From: Pseudomonas entomophila
GTDB lineage: Bacteria > Pseudomonadota > Gammaproteobacteria > Pseudomonadales > Pseudomonadaceae
Length of the DNA stretch: 64,000 nt
Assembly (NCBI RefSeq): GCF_013523125.1
Contig: NZ_JAAMQJ010000001.1
Location: 186,001-250,000 of the forward strand
Direction of reading: 5' to 3'
Position 1 is the first letter of the stretch, and each line of letters begins with the position of its first letter. Below, one piece after another: positions 17,112 through 25,902 of this stretch. The notes below the pieces were generated by a model that did no database searches, had not been told where the DNA came from, and worked only from the letters and a program-made list of their open reading frames with translations. Position numbers and translations under genes: made by a program.

Positions 17112-17683
17112 CGGCGCGGTTTCGCGTACTGGTGATCGCTGCTGGCCTGTACGCCTGCGCCGTCCATGCCCAGGAGGTTCCGCCTCCGGCCTATCAGCTT
17201 GCCGCCCAACGTGCGGGCATTCCCTCCACGGTGCTCTACGCCGTGGCCTTGCAGGAGAGCGGCATCCGGCGGAACGGACGCATCGTCCCGTGGCCGTGGT
17301 CCCTCAACGTCGCCGGCCAATCGCGCCGCTATGCGACCCGCGCCGACGCCTGCGCCGGTTTGCAGCAGGCGATGCGCTCCACGCCGCACACGCGCATCGA
17401 CGCGGGCCTGGGTCAGATCAACCTCGGCTACCACAAGCACCGCTTCACCAGCCCGTGCGACTTGCTCGATCCGTACCGCAACCTCGCCATCGCCTCCGAG
17501 ATCCTGAAGGAGCAGCACATCCCGGGGGAGAACTGGCTGCTGGCGATCGGCCGCTACCACCGCCCCGCGGGGGGCGAGCCCGCAGCCCGCTACCGGCGGA
17601 GCGTTTCCCGCCACCTCGCCCGCGTGCAGGGCACGCGCCCAACCGCCGCGGTCCTCGCCGCGCGCCAGGAGACCACCCCATGA
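17093..17683 (+). CDS. Lytic transglycosylase (SLT domain) of conjugation system
   Basis: 196 residues from ATG 17093. A signal peptide (cleavage probably after VHAQ) is followed by an SLT-type fold: YAVALQESG with the likely catalytic Glu55, WPWSLNVAG, LGQINLGYH and WLLAIGRYHRP. It should cut peptidoglycan locally so the conjugation channel can pass the cell wall, as VirB1-type proteins do. It overlaps both neighbours, which points to translational coupling inside the operon. Confidence 0.88.
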   Translation: MAAPALTARFRVLVIAAGLYACAVHAQEVPPPAYQLAAQRAGIPSTVLYAVALQESGIRRNGRIVPWPWSLNVAGQSRRYATRADACAGLQQAMRSTPHTRIDAGLGQINLGYHKHRFTSPCDLLDPYRNLAIASEILKEQHIPGENWLLAIGRYHRPAGGEPAARYRRSVSRHLARVQGTRPTAAVLAARQETTP

Positions 17684-18228
17684 CGAAATCCCATCTGGCC
17701 CATCTCGCGGCGAAAGGCCTGCTCGTGCTGCTGGCGGGTCTGCCGCTGGCCTCGCGTGCCGGCGAGCCGCTGATCTTGGTCGAAGACCGTGGCGGCACGT
17801 CGGCGCTGCCGTACTACGAAGCCCTGAGCCTCCAGCCGCGCGCCAACACTCCGGCCCGATCGCCCATCCCTGCGACTCAGATCCCGGCCACGCCGGCGGA
17901 TGAGGCCGCGATGTTGCCGGTGCGCAGCGCCAAGCTCACGCCCGGCACCGTCGCGCGGCGGGTGATCGAGGCCCCGGGCCTGCGTCCCTTCGTGGTCGTG
18001 GGCGACGACGAGGCTTCCCAGGCCTGGTTGCGCCGCCATGCAGCCTCATTGCGCGAGCGCGGCGCGGTCGGTCTGGTGGTCAACGTCGAGACCGTGCAAG
18101 GCCTGGCGCGGCTGCGCGCACTGGCGTCCGGCGTGCCGCTTGCGCCCGTGTCCGGCGACGACTTGGCCGAGCGCTTGGGCCTGCGGCACTACCCGGCGCT
18201 AGTCACGGCCACCGGCATCGAGCAATGA
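17680..18228 (+). CDS. Integrating conjugative element protein, TIGR03765 type
   Basis: 182 residues from ATG 17680, overlapping the previous stop by 4 bases. It has an N-terminal signal peptide (cleaved near SRAGEP), a proline-rich stretch, then a compact domain (LRPFVVVGDDEASQAWLRRHAASLRERGAVGLVVNVET...LAERLGLRHYPALVTATGIEQ) that looks thioredoxin-like but lacks Cys. This fits the TIGR03765 family, always found just before TraD in these elements. The exact role is unknown; location is probably periplasmic. Confidence 0.85.
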   Translation: MTKSHLAHLAAKGLLVLLAGLPLASRAGEPLILVEDRGGTSALPYYEALSLQPRANTPARSPIPATQIPATPADEAAMLPVRSAKLTPGTVARRVIEAPGLRPFVVVGDDEASQAWLRRHAASLRERGAVGLVVNVETVQGLARLRALASGVPLAPVSGDDLAERLGLRHYPALVTATGIEQ

Positions 18229-18232
18229 AGCC

Positions 18233-20419
18233 ATGTCGGGGAAACAGCCGGTCGAGGTTCTGCTTCGCCCAGCGGTGGAGCTATATACCGTCGCGGCGTG
18301 TGCAGGCGCCGCGTTTCTGTCCCTGGTGGCCCCGTGGTCGCTCGCGCTGAGCCCCGCCATGGGTGTCGGCAGCGCGCTGGCGTTCGGAGCCTATGGCGCG
18401 ATCCGCTACCGCGATGCCCGCGTCATCCTGTGCTACCGGCGCAACATCCGTCGCCTGCCGCGCTACGTGATGACCAGCAAGGACGTGCCGGTCAGCCAGC
18501 AACGTCTGTTTGTGGGACGCGGCTTTCTGTGGGAGCAGAAACACACCCATAGGCTCATGCAGACGTACCGGCCAGAGTTTCGGCGCTACGTCGAGCCGAC
18601 GCCGGCCTATCGGCTGGCCCGGCGCCTGGAGGAACGGCTGGAGTTCGCGCCGTTCCCGCTGTCCCGGCTATCGAAACTCACCGGCTGGGACGTGCCTTTC
18701 AATCCGGTGCGGCCGCTGCCGCCAGTGGGCGGCCTGCCGCGCCTGCACGGCATCGAACCCGACGAGGTGGACGTCAGCCTGCCGCTGGGTGAGCGCGTGG
18801 GCCACTCCTTGGTTTTGGGAACGACAAGGGTGGGCAAAACACGTTTGGCCGAACTCTTCGTCACTCAAGACATCCGCCGGAGGAACGCCGCGGGCGAACA
18901 CGAGGTCGTGATCGTCATCGACCCCAAAGGAGATGCCGATCTCCTGAAGCGGATGTATGTCGAGGCCAAGCGCGCGGGCCGCGAAGGCGAGTTCTATGTC
19001 TTCCATTTGGGGTGGCCGGACATTTCGGCACGCTACAACGCCGTAGGCCGATTCGGTCGCATCTCGGAAGTCGCCACCCGCATCGCGGGGCAGCTCTCCG
19101 GCGAAGGCAACAGCGCAGCCTTCAGGGAATTCGCGTGGCGCTTCGTCAACATCATTGCCCGCGCCTTGGTGGAACTGGGGCAGCGCCCGGACTACATGCT
19201 GATCCAGCGGCACGTCATCAACATCGACGCGCTGTTCATCGAGTACGCCCAGCACTACTTCGCCAAGACCGAGCCCAAAGCCTGGGAGGTGATCGTCCAG
19301 ATCGAGGCCAAGCTCAACGAGAAGAACATCCCGCGCAACATGATTGGGCGCGAGAAGCGCGTGGTGGCGCTGGAGCAGTACCTATCCCAGGCCCGTAACT
19401 ACGACCCGGTGCTCGACGGCCTGCGCTCGGCGGTTCGCTACGACAAGACGTATTTCGACAAGATCGTCGCGTCTTTGCTGCCGCTGCTGGAGAAGCTCAC
19501 CAGCGGGAAGATTTCCCAGCTTCTGGCGCCGAACTATTCCGACCTGGCCGACCCCCGCCCGATCTTCGATTGGATGCAGGTCATCCGAAAGCGCGCAGTC
19601 GTCTATGTGGGCCTGGACGCGCTATCCGATGCCGAGGTCGCCGCAGCGGTCGGCAACTCGATGTTCAGCGATCTCGTTTCGGTGGCAGGCCATATCTACA
19701 AGCACGGGATCGATGACGGCCTGCCGGGCGCATCGGCTGGCACGCGCGTGCCGATCAACGTCCACGCGGATGAATTCAATGAACTGATGGGTGACGAGTT
19801 CGTGCCGCTGATCAACAAAGGCGGCGGCGCCGGTCTGCAGGTCACCGCGTACACGCAGACGCTTTCGGACATCGAGGCCCGTATCGGGAACCGCGCCAAA
19901 GCGGGTCAAGTGATTGGCAATTTCAACAATCTGTTCATGCTGAGGGTCAGGGAGACGGCCACCGCCGAACTGCTGACCCGGCAATTGCCGAAGGTCGAGG
20001 TCTATACGACCACCATCGTCTCCGGCGCGACCGACAGCTCGGACATCCGCGGCGCGACGGACTTCACCAGCAACACGCAGGACCGCATCAGCATGTCCAG
20101 CGTGCCGATGATCGAGCCGTCGCACGTCGTCGCCTTACCCAAGGGCCAATGTTTCGCATTGTTGCAGGGCGGCCAGCTTTGGAAGGTTCGCATGCCGCTG
20201 CCGGCACCGGACCCCGATGAGGTCATGCCGCAGGATCTGCAACAACTGGCGGGCTACATGCGCCAGAGCTACAGCGAGGCCACGCAGTGGTGGGAGTTCA
20301 CCAGTTCCCCGGCGTTGCAGGACGGGGCCTTGCCCGACGACCTGTTGGATGATGCCGCTGCGGCCGAACCTGGCCCGGTGGCCACCGACGACAGCGCCGG
20401 CAATGAGGCCTCGCCATGA
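18233..20419 (+). CDS. traD: Conjugative coupling factor TraD (SXT/TIGR03743 type)
   Basis: 728 residues from ATG 18233. Two N-terminal membrane segments (about 18-60) anchor an ATPase domain with Walker A GTTRVGKT (about 195-202), IVIDPKGDADLL, and a Walker B-like NVHADEFNELMGDEF (about 506-520). It should link the MobH-DNA complex to the secretion channel at the inner membrane and pump DNA. The C-terminus is acidic. The stop overlaps the start of the next gene (ATGA), as usual for this module. Confidence 0.95.
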   Translation: MSGKQPVEVLLRPAVELYTVAACAGAAFLSLVAPWSLALSPAMGVGSALAFGAYGAIRYRDARVILCYRRNIRRLPRYVMTSKDVPVSQQRLFVGRGFLWEQKHTHRLMQTYRPEFRRYVEPTPAYRLARRLEERLEFAPFPLSRLSKLTGWDVPFNPVRPLPPVGGLPRLHGIEPDEVDVSLPLGERVGHSLVLGTTRVGKTRLAELFVTQDIRRRNAAGEHEVVIVIDPKGDADLLKRMYVEAKRAGREGEFYVFHLGWPDISARYNAVGRFGRISEVATRIAGQLSGEGNSAAFREFAWRFVNIIARALVELGQRPDYMLIQRHVINIDALFIEYAQHYFAKTEPKAWEVIVQIEAKLNEKNIPRNMIGREKRVVALEQYLSQARNYDPVLDGLRSAVRYDKTYFDKIVASLLPLLEKLTSGKISQLLAPNYSDLADPRPIFDWMQVIRKRAVVYVGLDALSDAEVAAAVGNSMFSDLVSVAGHIYKHGIDDGLPGASAGTRVPINVHADEFNELMGDEFVPLINKGGGAGLQVTAYTQTLSDIEARIGNRAKAGQVIGNFNNLFMLRVRETATAELLTRQLPKVEVYTTTIVSGATDSSDIRGATDFTSNTQDRISMSSVPMIEPSHVVALPKGQCFALLQGGQLWKVRMPLPAPDPDEVMPQDLQQLAGYMRQSYSEATQWWEFTSSPALQDGALPDDLLDDAAAAEPGPVATDDSAGNEASP

Positions 20420-21165
20420 AGGATGCCGCCTCGACCGCGCAGCGGGAGCAGAACCAGCGCCAAGGCCTGATCGTCGGCACCATCACCTTGCCGTTCCGGC
20501 TGCTGGGGGTGCTGATCGGCTCGCTGCTGTTCTCCATTGTCGTGGAGTGCGTCGGAATGCACCTGTTCTGGAAGGACGAGGGCTGGCGACACTCCCAGCA
20601 GATGTTGCAGTACGAGTTGGGGCACCTGTCCAACCACTTCACGCGCAGCGTGGTCGTGCAGGAACCGGGGCGCACGGCGCACGAGCTGGTGGATACCGGA
20701 TACGAATGGGTGTTCGTGCGCTCGGGCTTGCTGGAGCGCATGAGCCAGACCGCCGAGCGCGCCCGTGCACCCAGCCACGGGCAGACACGCAACTTTCGCT
20801 ACTACATCAGCCAGGCCTATGTCTGGACCGAGAGCTACCTGATCGCCGCAGCCTTCACGACGCTGACCTTCCTTGTGCGCCTGCTGGTCCTGGTGCTCAC
20901 GTTGCCGCTGATCCTCACCGCGGCATTCGTCGGCCTGATCGACGGCCTAGTGCGGAGGGACGTGCGCCGGTTCGGCGCGGGCCGCGAATCGGGCTTCATC
21001 TACCACCGCGCGAAAGCAAGCCTGATGCCGCTGGCCGTTCTGCCCTGGGTCACGTACCTGGCCTTGCCGATCTCGGTGCATCCACTGCTGATTCTGCTGC
21101 CGAGCGCCGCCTTGCTGGGGCTGGCCGTGAGCCTGACCGCGGGCAGCTTCAAGAAATACCTTTAG
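20416..21165 (+). CDS. Integrating conjugative element membrane protein TIGR03747 (DUF4400)
   Basis: 249 residues from ATG 20416, overlapping traD by 4 bases. It has an N-terminal membrane segment (about 25-47) and two or three more in the C-terminal half (about 140-165, 205-245), with a soluble part between. This matches TIGR03747/DUF4400, always next to TraD. It probably assists the coupling protein in the inner membrane. In related elements the RAQPRD gene comes next; here 5.7 kb of cargo intervenes. Confidence 0.88.
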   Translation: MKDAASTAQREQNQRQGLIVGTITLPFRLLGVLIGSLLFSIVVECVGMHLFWKDEGWRHSQQMLQYELGHLSNHFTRSVVVQEPGRTAHELVDTGYEWVFVRSGLLERMSQTAERARAPSHGQTRNFRYYISQAYVWTESYLIAAAFTTLTFLVRLLVLVLTLPLILTAAFVGLIDGLVRRDVRRFGAGRESGFIYHRAKASLMPLAVLPWVTYLALPISVHPLLILLPSAALLGLAVSLTAGSFKKYL

Positions 21166-21194
21166 GCGAATGCTGTCCCGCGTGGCTGTAGTGC

Positions 21195-23819
21195 TCATCG
21201 GTTCTGCAGAACATCTAACGCAGCGTCCAACGCCGTAATCGATTCGACAATGACTCTCACTAAGGAGCGGTCGAACTCGTGGTCTCGCTGGGAATCGTGG
21301 ACACCGCTGTTGAGACACCCCCATTCAATGCTTCCTGCACCAACACCAAGCAGCCGGGTCAAAGCGACAACGACGTCTGGCGCGCCAGCATGCTGCGCGG
21401 AGATGCGATCGACGGCTGATCTCAACTTTGCGCATTTGTTGTTCAATTCCCAGGGGGAGCGTGGCCCGCCTAGCTTGAGTTCGATGCGCCCATCTGCTCG
21501 CCGGCCCAGCCAAGTCCAGAGACGGTCAGTCAGACTCTCCAGCGCGGGCCGCGCCTGGCGCAGCGCCTCACGCTTCTCATCGGCTGCCAACGCCTGCTGG
21601 GCCAACAGGACGTAGTTCTTCGTCGGTGGATCGCTGTCAACGCGCAGCTCATGCTCGCCCTGGTGCGGGAGGAACTTGTAGCGCTTGATGGACCCGGCCC
21701 GCCGGGCGCCCAATTCCTGCTGGATCCGGTGCAGAAACTCCTCGGCGTGTGAGGTGAGGATGACCTGCTTGCCGACGAGCAAGCCATCCTCGAAGAAGGT
21801 ACGCCAGATTCCGTCACGATGGTCATCGTCGATCGCGTTGACGACGTCATCGAAAATGACCACGGGGCACCCCTGCGCGATGTTCTTCGCCAGCAGAATC
21901 GCCAGACCCAGGCACTTGATATGCCCTTCGCTGAAGACCACCAGCGCGTCATAGCGCACGCCAGGCTCACCGGTGAACTCTACTTCGATCTTGCCGTTTT
22001 CGGCGACAGGCAGCCACAACGCGTGCAAGAGGTCGCCAGGCGGATCAGCACGATTGAATGCGTTGTACAGATTGCGTGCCTGTTCTCCGAGGCCCTGGAG
22101 CAGCACGCCCGGCAATGCGGCCAAGTAGGCTTGGATTTCGGGCAAGAAGCCGTCGTAGGCGGCCTTGACCCGCAGGTGGTGCGCGACTACCGGCACTTCG
22201 GTTGCGACCGACTCGATCAACTCACGGTTCGCCTCGTCAAATTGGGCCACGGTCTGGCGGGCAGCGGCCATTTCTTGGTCGGCTGTCATGCGTATGGTCC
22301 GCAGCCGTTCGATCTCCAGCCGGTGCTGGTCCAGTGCGTCCCGCTCCCGGGCCAGCGCCCCGCGCAGGGCATGCGCTTCGCGGGCTTGCGCGTCGGCGCG
22401 CTCGATGATTTCCGTGACCTGCAGCAGAGCGTTCCAGGCACGCCGGTCGCCATCGACCCATGCGCCAAGCCAGGCGCCTGTCGAGGTAGGCGGCAATGGA
22501 GGCAGGCCTGCTGCCTGCAACTGTGCAGGACAAGCGTTTGCGCCAACCGCGACTACCCGACGCATCTCGTCCCACAGCGCCCGCACCGCCTCGCTCAACT
22601 GCGTCCGTAGGCCGGCTTCCTGCTGCTGGAGGGTGGCCAACTGCGCGAGCTGCTCCAGGCCCGTGCGGGCCTTGGCGAAAGGATCCTGTGCGACAGCAGC
22701 CAATCCGGTTCCGCATGCGGGACAGGTGGTCGCCCCGTCAGTCAAGGCCAGCACAGCCTCGTAGAGCTTAGCGTACGACACTTCCCCAGCACGCGCCGAA
22801 AGCTGTCCGGTGGCCGCCTGCCACAGGCCTTGAAGGTGATAAGCCTCATCCAGCAGCGTCTGCAGCCGCGCTTGGCTCACCTCATGAACGGCAGGTGGGA
22901 CGGCAACCAGTTGCGCCTGGACGTACGGCAGCCGCCCTTGCTGCTCCGGTGTGCCGAGCAGCCAGTCAACGCAAGCCTGGTACGTCGCGCCGGGCGACAT
23001 TCGTTGCGCCAGCGCTTGCTCGGAGTTCTCCACCGCCGCGATCTTTTGCGGATAAGCAGCGATCGTCTGTTCAGAGTTCGCCAACTGCAAGCGCCGCTGC
23101 GCGAGTTGAGTAGCCTGGGCGCCGACGAGCATCAGGTCTTGGTCGAGCGCGGGATTGAAGCCGCGCACGAAGTCGCTGAACTGATCCACGCCAAACAAGG
23201 TAGCGATGAGCTGCCGCTGATCGCCCGGAGTACGCGCCGCGATGCGGGCGAAGTCATCGAGGCGGTTCTTTTCGATGAAGCAGAAGCGGTACTCCGCTTC
23301 GTTGGGCTGCACAGCCTGGGCCTGGTCTGGTGCTCCGGAAGACAGGACGGGCGCGACATGGCGACGCAACCGGGCATTGTTGCAGTATGTCCGTTGGTCG
23401 ACCCGCTTGACTTGGGCCTCGCTGATGGAGCCGAGCATCGCCACTTCCAGCGCCTCGCAGAAGCTGCTCTTGCCGGTACCGTTGGCGCCATAGACCAAAG
23501 TGATGTCGTGGCTGAGGTCGAATGTCTCTTGCCGCATGAATCCGCGAAACGGTCCCACCTCAAGCTGGCGCAGGCGCCCCAGCGCCGGCCCGACTTCGGG
23601 TCCGTGGCCATCTCCCTGGTACGCGACCGGCATCTGCGCCAAATGGGCGACGGCCAGTGGCGCCATGCGGGTGGAGCGTCCACGGCGCGCTGCACCAACT
23701 TCAGCCAGAGGTTGCAGGTGATCAAGCACCAGATGCGCGAGCCGGCACACGTCGTCATGCACCTGGCGTTGCGCCAAGTGCGCCAAGAAGCGGTGGTACT
23801 CCGAATGAATGCTTGCCAT
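21195..23819 (-). CDS. SMC/Rad50-like AAA ATPase, putative defence gene
   Basis: 874 residues from ATG 23819 (AGGGGG upstream); an ORF extension to 23945 runs over the preceding intergenic DNA. Walker A GANGTGKS is at 111-118, after an unusual N-terminal domain of about 85 residues. A long helical region follows with a CPAC motif (366-369) that could form a zinc hook. The C-terminal ATPase half has FSEGHIKCLGLAILLA (629-644), FDDVVNAID (656-664) and LTSHAEEF (688-695). The FDDxxxxID form is that of AAA_13-like ATPases found in anti-phage proteins rather than bacterial SMC. Last gene of a four-gene operon with DUF3800; no nuclease motif is seen in it. Confidence 0.8.
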   Translation of the reverse strand: MASIHSEYHRFLAHLAQRQVHDDVCRLAHLVLDHLQPLAEVGAARRGRSTRMAPLAVAHLAQMPVAYQGDGHGPEVGPALGRLRQLEVGPFRGFMRQETFDLSHDITLVYGANGTGKSSFCEALEVAMLGSISEAQVKRVDQRTYCNNARLRRHVAPVLSSGAPDQAQAVQPNEAEYRFCFIEKNRLDDFARIAARTPGDQRQLIATLFGVDQFSDFVRGFNPALDQDLMLVGAQATQLAQRRLQLANSEQTIAAYPQKIAAVENSEQALAQRMSPGATYQACVDWLLGTPEQQGRLPYVQAQLVAVPPAVHEVSQARLQTLLDEAYHLQGLWQAATGQLSARAGEVSYAKLYEAVLALTDGATTCPACGTGLAAVAQDPFAKARTGLEQLAQLATLQQQEAGLRTQLSEAVRALWDEMRRVVAVGANACPAQLQAAGLPPLPPTSTGAWLGAWVDGDRRAWNALLQVTEIIERADAQAREAHALRGALARERDALDQHRLEIERLRTIRMTADQEMAAARQTVAQFDEANRELIESVATEVPVVAHHLRVKAAYDGFLPEIQAYLAALPGVLLQGLGEQARNLYNAFNRADPPGDLLHALWLPVAENGKIEVEFTGEPGVRYDALVVFSEGHIKCLGLAILLAKNIAQGCPVVIFDDVVNAIDDDHRDGIWRTFFEDGLLVGKQVILTSHAEEFLHRIQQELGARRAGSIKRYKFLPHQGEHELRVDSDPPTKNYVLLAQQALAADEKREALRQARPALESLTDRLWTWLGRRADGRIELKLGGPRSPWELNNKCAKLRSAVDRISAQHAGAPDVVVALTRLLGVGAGSIEWGCLNSGVHDSQRDHEFDRSLVRVIVESITALDAALDVLQNR

Positions 23820-23919
23820 GCAGCCCCCTCTACACAGGAAGACGCTTCGATGGCGTCCTTGATGATGTTGATCGGTCGCCAGCGCAGTAGGCACAGGCGG
23901 GTCATGCTTCCATTCGCTA

Positions 23920-24972
23920 TTACGGTTTGTGGAAGTTCTCAGCAAAATAGTCGATGACCTGCCCCGCTTGGGATCCCTGACGGAAACGCTTTTGCTCCTC
24001 GAAGTCGATCGAGGGCAGCATATGGATCAGTTGATGATCGGCGTACAGCGCCATGACCTTCTCGGCATCCAGTACCCCGGCGCGTTGTCCGGTAAGCGTA
24101 TTCGCCGCTTCGATGGCCGCGCCGATCATCACGTCCGCCACTTGCACTGCAGGACTGTGCTTTGAATCGATCTGAGTCACGGACTGAAGCTTGAGCGGAA
24201 AGGTGATGCTGGCGATCTCCGATTGACGAAACGTGATCGGTTTCTCATGGCGGATGTACCGCTGCAGCAGGTCGTGATAAGTGAGCAGGTTCTTGGACTG
24301 ATCGTGCTCGACCCGATACGGGCCGTCAGCCATGATTTCCATCCGACTGACCAGGGACTGCAGCACCACGAAAGCAGCATCGGTGTTGACGCCCGGCGTG
24401 ACGATCGCCTTCAGGCATTCAGGGGCAGCGAACTGCGCAAGCGGGCCAAGCGCTTCCGGCAGTTCCCACCAGCGCGATGCGCACGCCGCATCGATCAGGT
24501 TCCCAAGCGCCTCCGAGCTCTTTTCCTTCACCGCGCGCTGGAAGCTGACCAACAGCCGGTCGAGCGCGCCTTTGCCGAGGAGCGTCGGTCCAACCGTATA
24601 CAGCAGCGACGCAAGCGAGTAGTTCTGCCCGTCTTCGTAGAAGTCCATGCCGCGCTCGTAGTAGAACGGCTCGACCGCGTAGTCCAGGAACATCAGCAGC
24701 AACAGGTAGCGCTTGTCGCAGACGTAGGTCACGCACTTGTGGTCGGTTAGCAAGTCGCGCTGCAGCGCCATCAGACGGGGGTGATTGGCTGGGCGCCGAG
24801 CCAACGCCCGGTACTTGAGTTCGTCCGCCTGAAGCTTGGGAAAGTGCTCCCGGATCAGGCGCCCGGCCTCGTCATCCTCAATGGCGATGGCCGTCGCTCC
24901 TTGGAACCGCTGCTCAGGGTTCATCAGGTCAAAGCCGGTATAACCACTTTCATCGATCCGGAAGCATTCCAT
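23920..24972 (-). CDS. DUF3800 protein, putative effector nuclease
   Basis: 350 residues from ATG 24972, directly after the TGA of the 52-aa gene. It begins with FRIDESGYTG (D7, E8), and near residue 275 has AVQVADVMIGAAIEA; these are the two conserved regions of DUF3800, an RNase H-like fold with acidic residues thought to bind metal. DUF3800 proteins are mostly uncharacterised but often lie in defence islands. Here it is coupled to its upstream genes and followed 100 bases later by the SMC-like ATPase. A nuclease effector controlled by the ATPase is an inference. Confidence 0.75.
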   Translation of the reverse strand: MECFRIDESGYTGFDLMNPEQRFQGATAIAIEDDEAGRLIREHFPKLQADELKYRALARRPANHPRLMALQRDLLTDHKCVTYVCDKRYLLLLMFLDYAVEPFYYERGMDFYEDGQNYSLASLLYTVGPTLLGKGALDRLLVSFQRAVKEKSSEALGNLIDAACASRWWELPEALGPLAQFAAPECLKAIVTPGVNTDAAFVVLQSLVSRMEIMADGPYRVEHDQSKNLLTYHDLLQRYIRHEKPITFRQSEIASITFPLKLQSVTQIDSKHSPAVQVADVMIGAAIEAANTLTGQRAGVLDAEKVMALYADHQLIHMLPSIDFEEQKRFRQGSQAGQVIDYFAENFHKP

Positions 24973-25131
24973 TCAACTCTTCCCCTGGACAATGGACACT
25001 CCGATCCTGTCGGCCAATTCGAGCACGGCATCGTAGGCACCGACGTCGTTGTGCGAAGGCTCAGACGCGGCCGAGGATGGTTCACTAGGTGGCTCGCCAT
25101 CGGCGGGCAGATTGGCGCATCGCTTAGTCAT
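24973..25131 (-). CDS. 52-residue protein between regulator-like and DUF3800 genes
   Basis: A short frame from ATG 25131 to TGA 24973. It overlaps the end of the previous gene by 8 bases and its TGA is followed immediately by the ATG of the DUF3800 gene, so the three are tightly coupled. The protein starts MTKRCANLPADGEPPSEPSS, is Ser/Pro/Glu-rich, and ends with a short helix (YDAVLELADRIGVSIVQGKS). It has no known domain. The close packing and the coding-like C-terminus argue that it is real. Confidence 0.55.
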   Translation of the reverse strand: MTKRCANLPADGEPPSEPSSAASEPSHNDVGAYDAVLELADRIGVSIVQGKS

Positions 25132-25798
25132 GGGTCATTTCAAGAATTTCATCCACAGCGGCCGCAATGACACGGTCCGGTGCCGAAGCGAGTAGATCCT
25201 GGGGACGATTTCCACCCAGGAAGCTGTTTTCGGAGCGGAACCAATAAGCCATGCCCCAGCCGTCTTTGTGTCCTTCGAAGGTTTCAATCACTTTGGCCAG
25301 CGATTTCAGTGGACGGAAACCAGCGTCACGATCCAGCCCGTAGTCCGGAAAGTAATCGATGCCACCGTGGTTGATAGCGAAGATTTGGCGTTGCTTCTTC
25401 CACTTATTGGGCTGAGCGCTCGGGTTCCGGGTGCTCAGTTCCGCGAGTTGTGCGATGTTCGCGGCGGTCAACCAGTCTCCACTTTCCAACACCGCCTTAC
25501 GCGCCTGCACCAGCAGGCTCGCTTCCTTGAGCAGCCGGGGCGACAGCGGATTGCGCGGCACGAGCATTTCTGCCAGCCGTTCGAGCGATTCGCGGTCCTG
25601 ACGTTCAAGCAGCACCTCGAACATGGATGAAGCGACGTTGGTGAAGTTTTCCGCCAATGCCGCGAAAACACTGGGCTTGATGTGGTCGAACGCCACCACC
25701 AGCACGTGGTCAGCCTGCGACCGAGCGAGTTGAGCCTGAATCTCTTTGGGCGTACCCACAAGGGTCGACACGCCGAGACGGTCTGCAACGACGCTCAT
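25124..25798 (-). CDS. Protein with ParS/Xre-like C-terminal domain, first gene of putative defence operon
   Basis: 224 residues from ATG 25798, with TGAGGAG about 8 bases upstream; an in-frame ATG at 25861 overlaps the divergent abiH region and lacks such a site. Residues about 108-150 look like a helix-turn-helix followed by a strand-rich part. The last 40 (WFRSENSFLGGNRPQDLLAS...AVDEIL) resemble the C-terminal domain of MbcA/ParS/Xre antitoxins (DUF2384 type, pattern LGG..P.DLL). It may regulate the operon or act as an antitoxin or specificity subunit. Not a confident family match. Confidence 0.6.
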   Translation of the reverse strand: MSVVADRLGVSTLVGTPKEIQAQLARSQADHVLVVAFDHIKPSVFAALAENFTNVASSMFEVLLERQDRESLERLAEMLVPRNPLSPRLLKEASLLVQARKAVLESGDWLTAANIAQLAELSTRNPSAQPNKWKKQRQIFAINHGGIDYFPDYGLDRDAGFRPLKSLAKVIETFEGHKDGWGMAYWFRSENSFLGGNRPQDLLASAPDRVIAAAVDEILEMTHD

Positions 25799-25902
25799 GA
25801 CTGACTCCTCAAATGGGTTATTTACGCTATTTGATATTACTATATCGACCATAACCTTCAATGCCCAGACACTTCGGATTCTTGGGACCTAAGGAGCACA
25901 CC
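25799..25902. promoter_or_regulatory. Divergent control region of the 25798 operon and abiH
   Basis: An AT-rich stretch, unlike its surroundings. It contains the dyad GATAT-TACT-ATATC (25833-25846) inside a wider GGTTAT (25816-25821) / ATAACC (25851-25856) inverted pair. The dyad includes a TATAGT -10-like box for the - strand operon. It is a likely operator for the protein encoded at 25798. Confidence 0.5.

Noticed and set aside
22830..23957. Open frame of 375 codons on the + strand
   Set aside because: Antisense to the SMC-like ATPase gene, which has all ATPase motifs.
25124..25798. Reading the first gene of the 25.8-kb operon as a classic Xre antitoxin with a RES-type toxin
   Set aside because: Only the C-terminal part resembles the Xre/ParS domain and no RES-type toxin gene is adjacent, so a plain toxin-antitoxin call is not supported.
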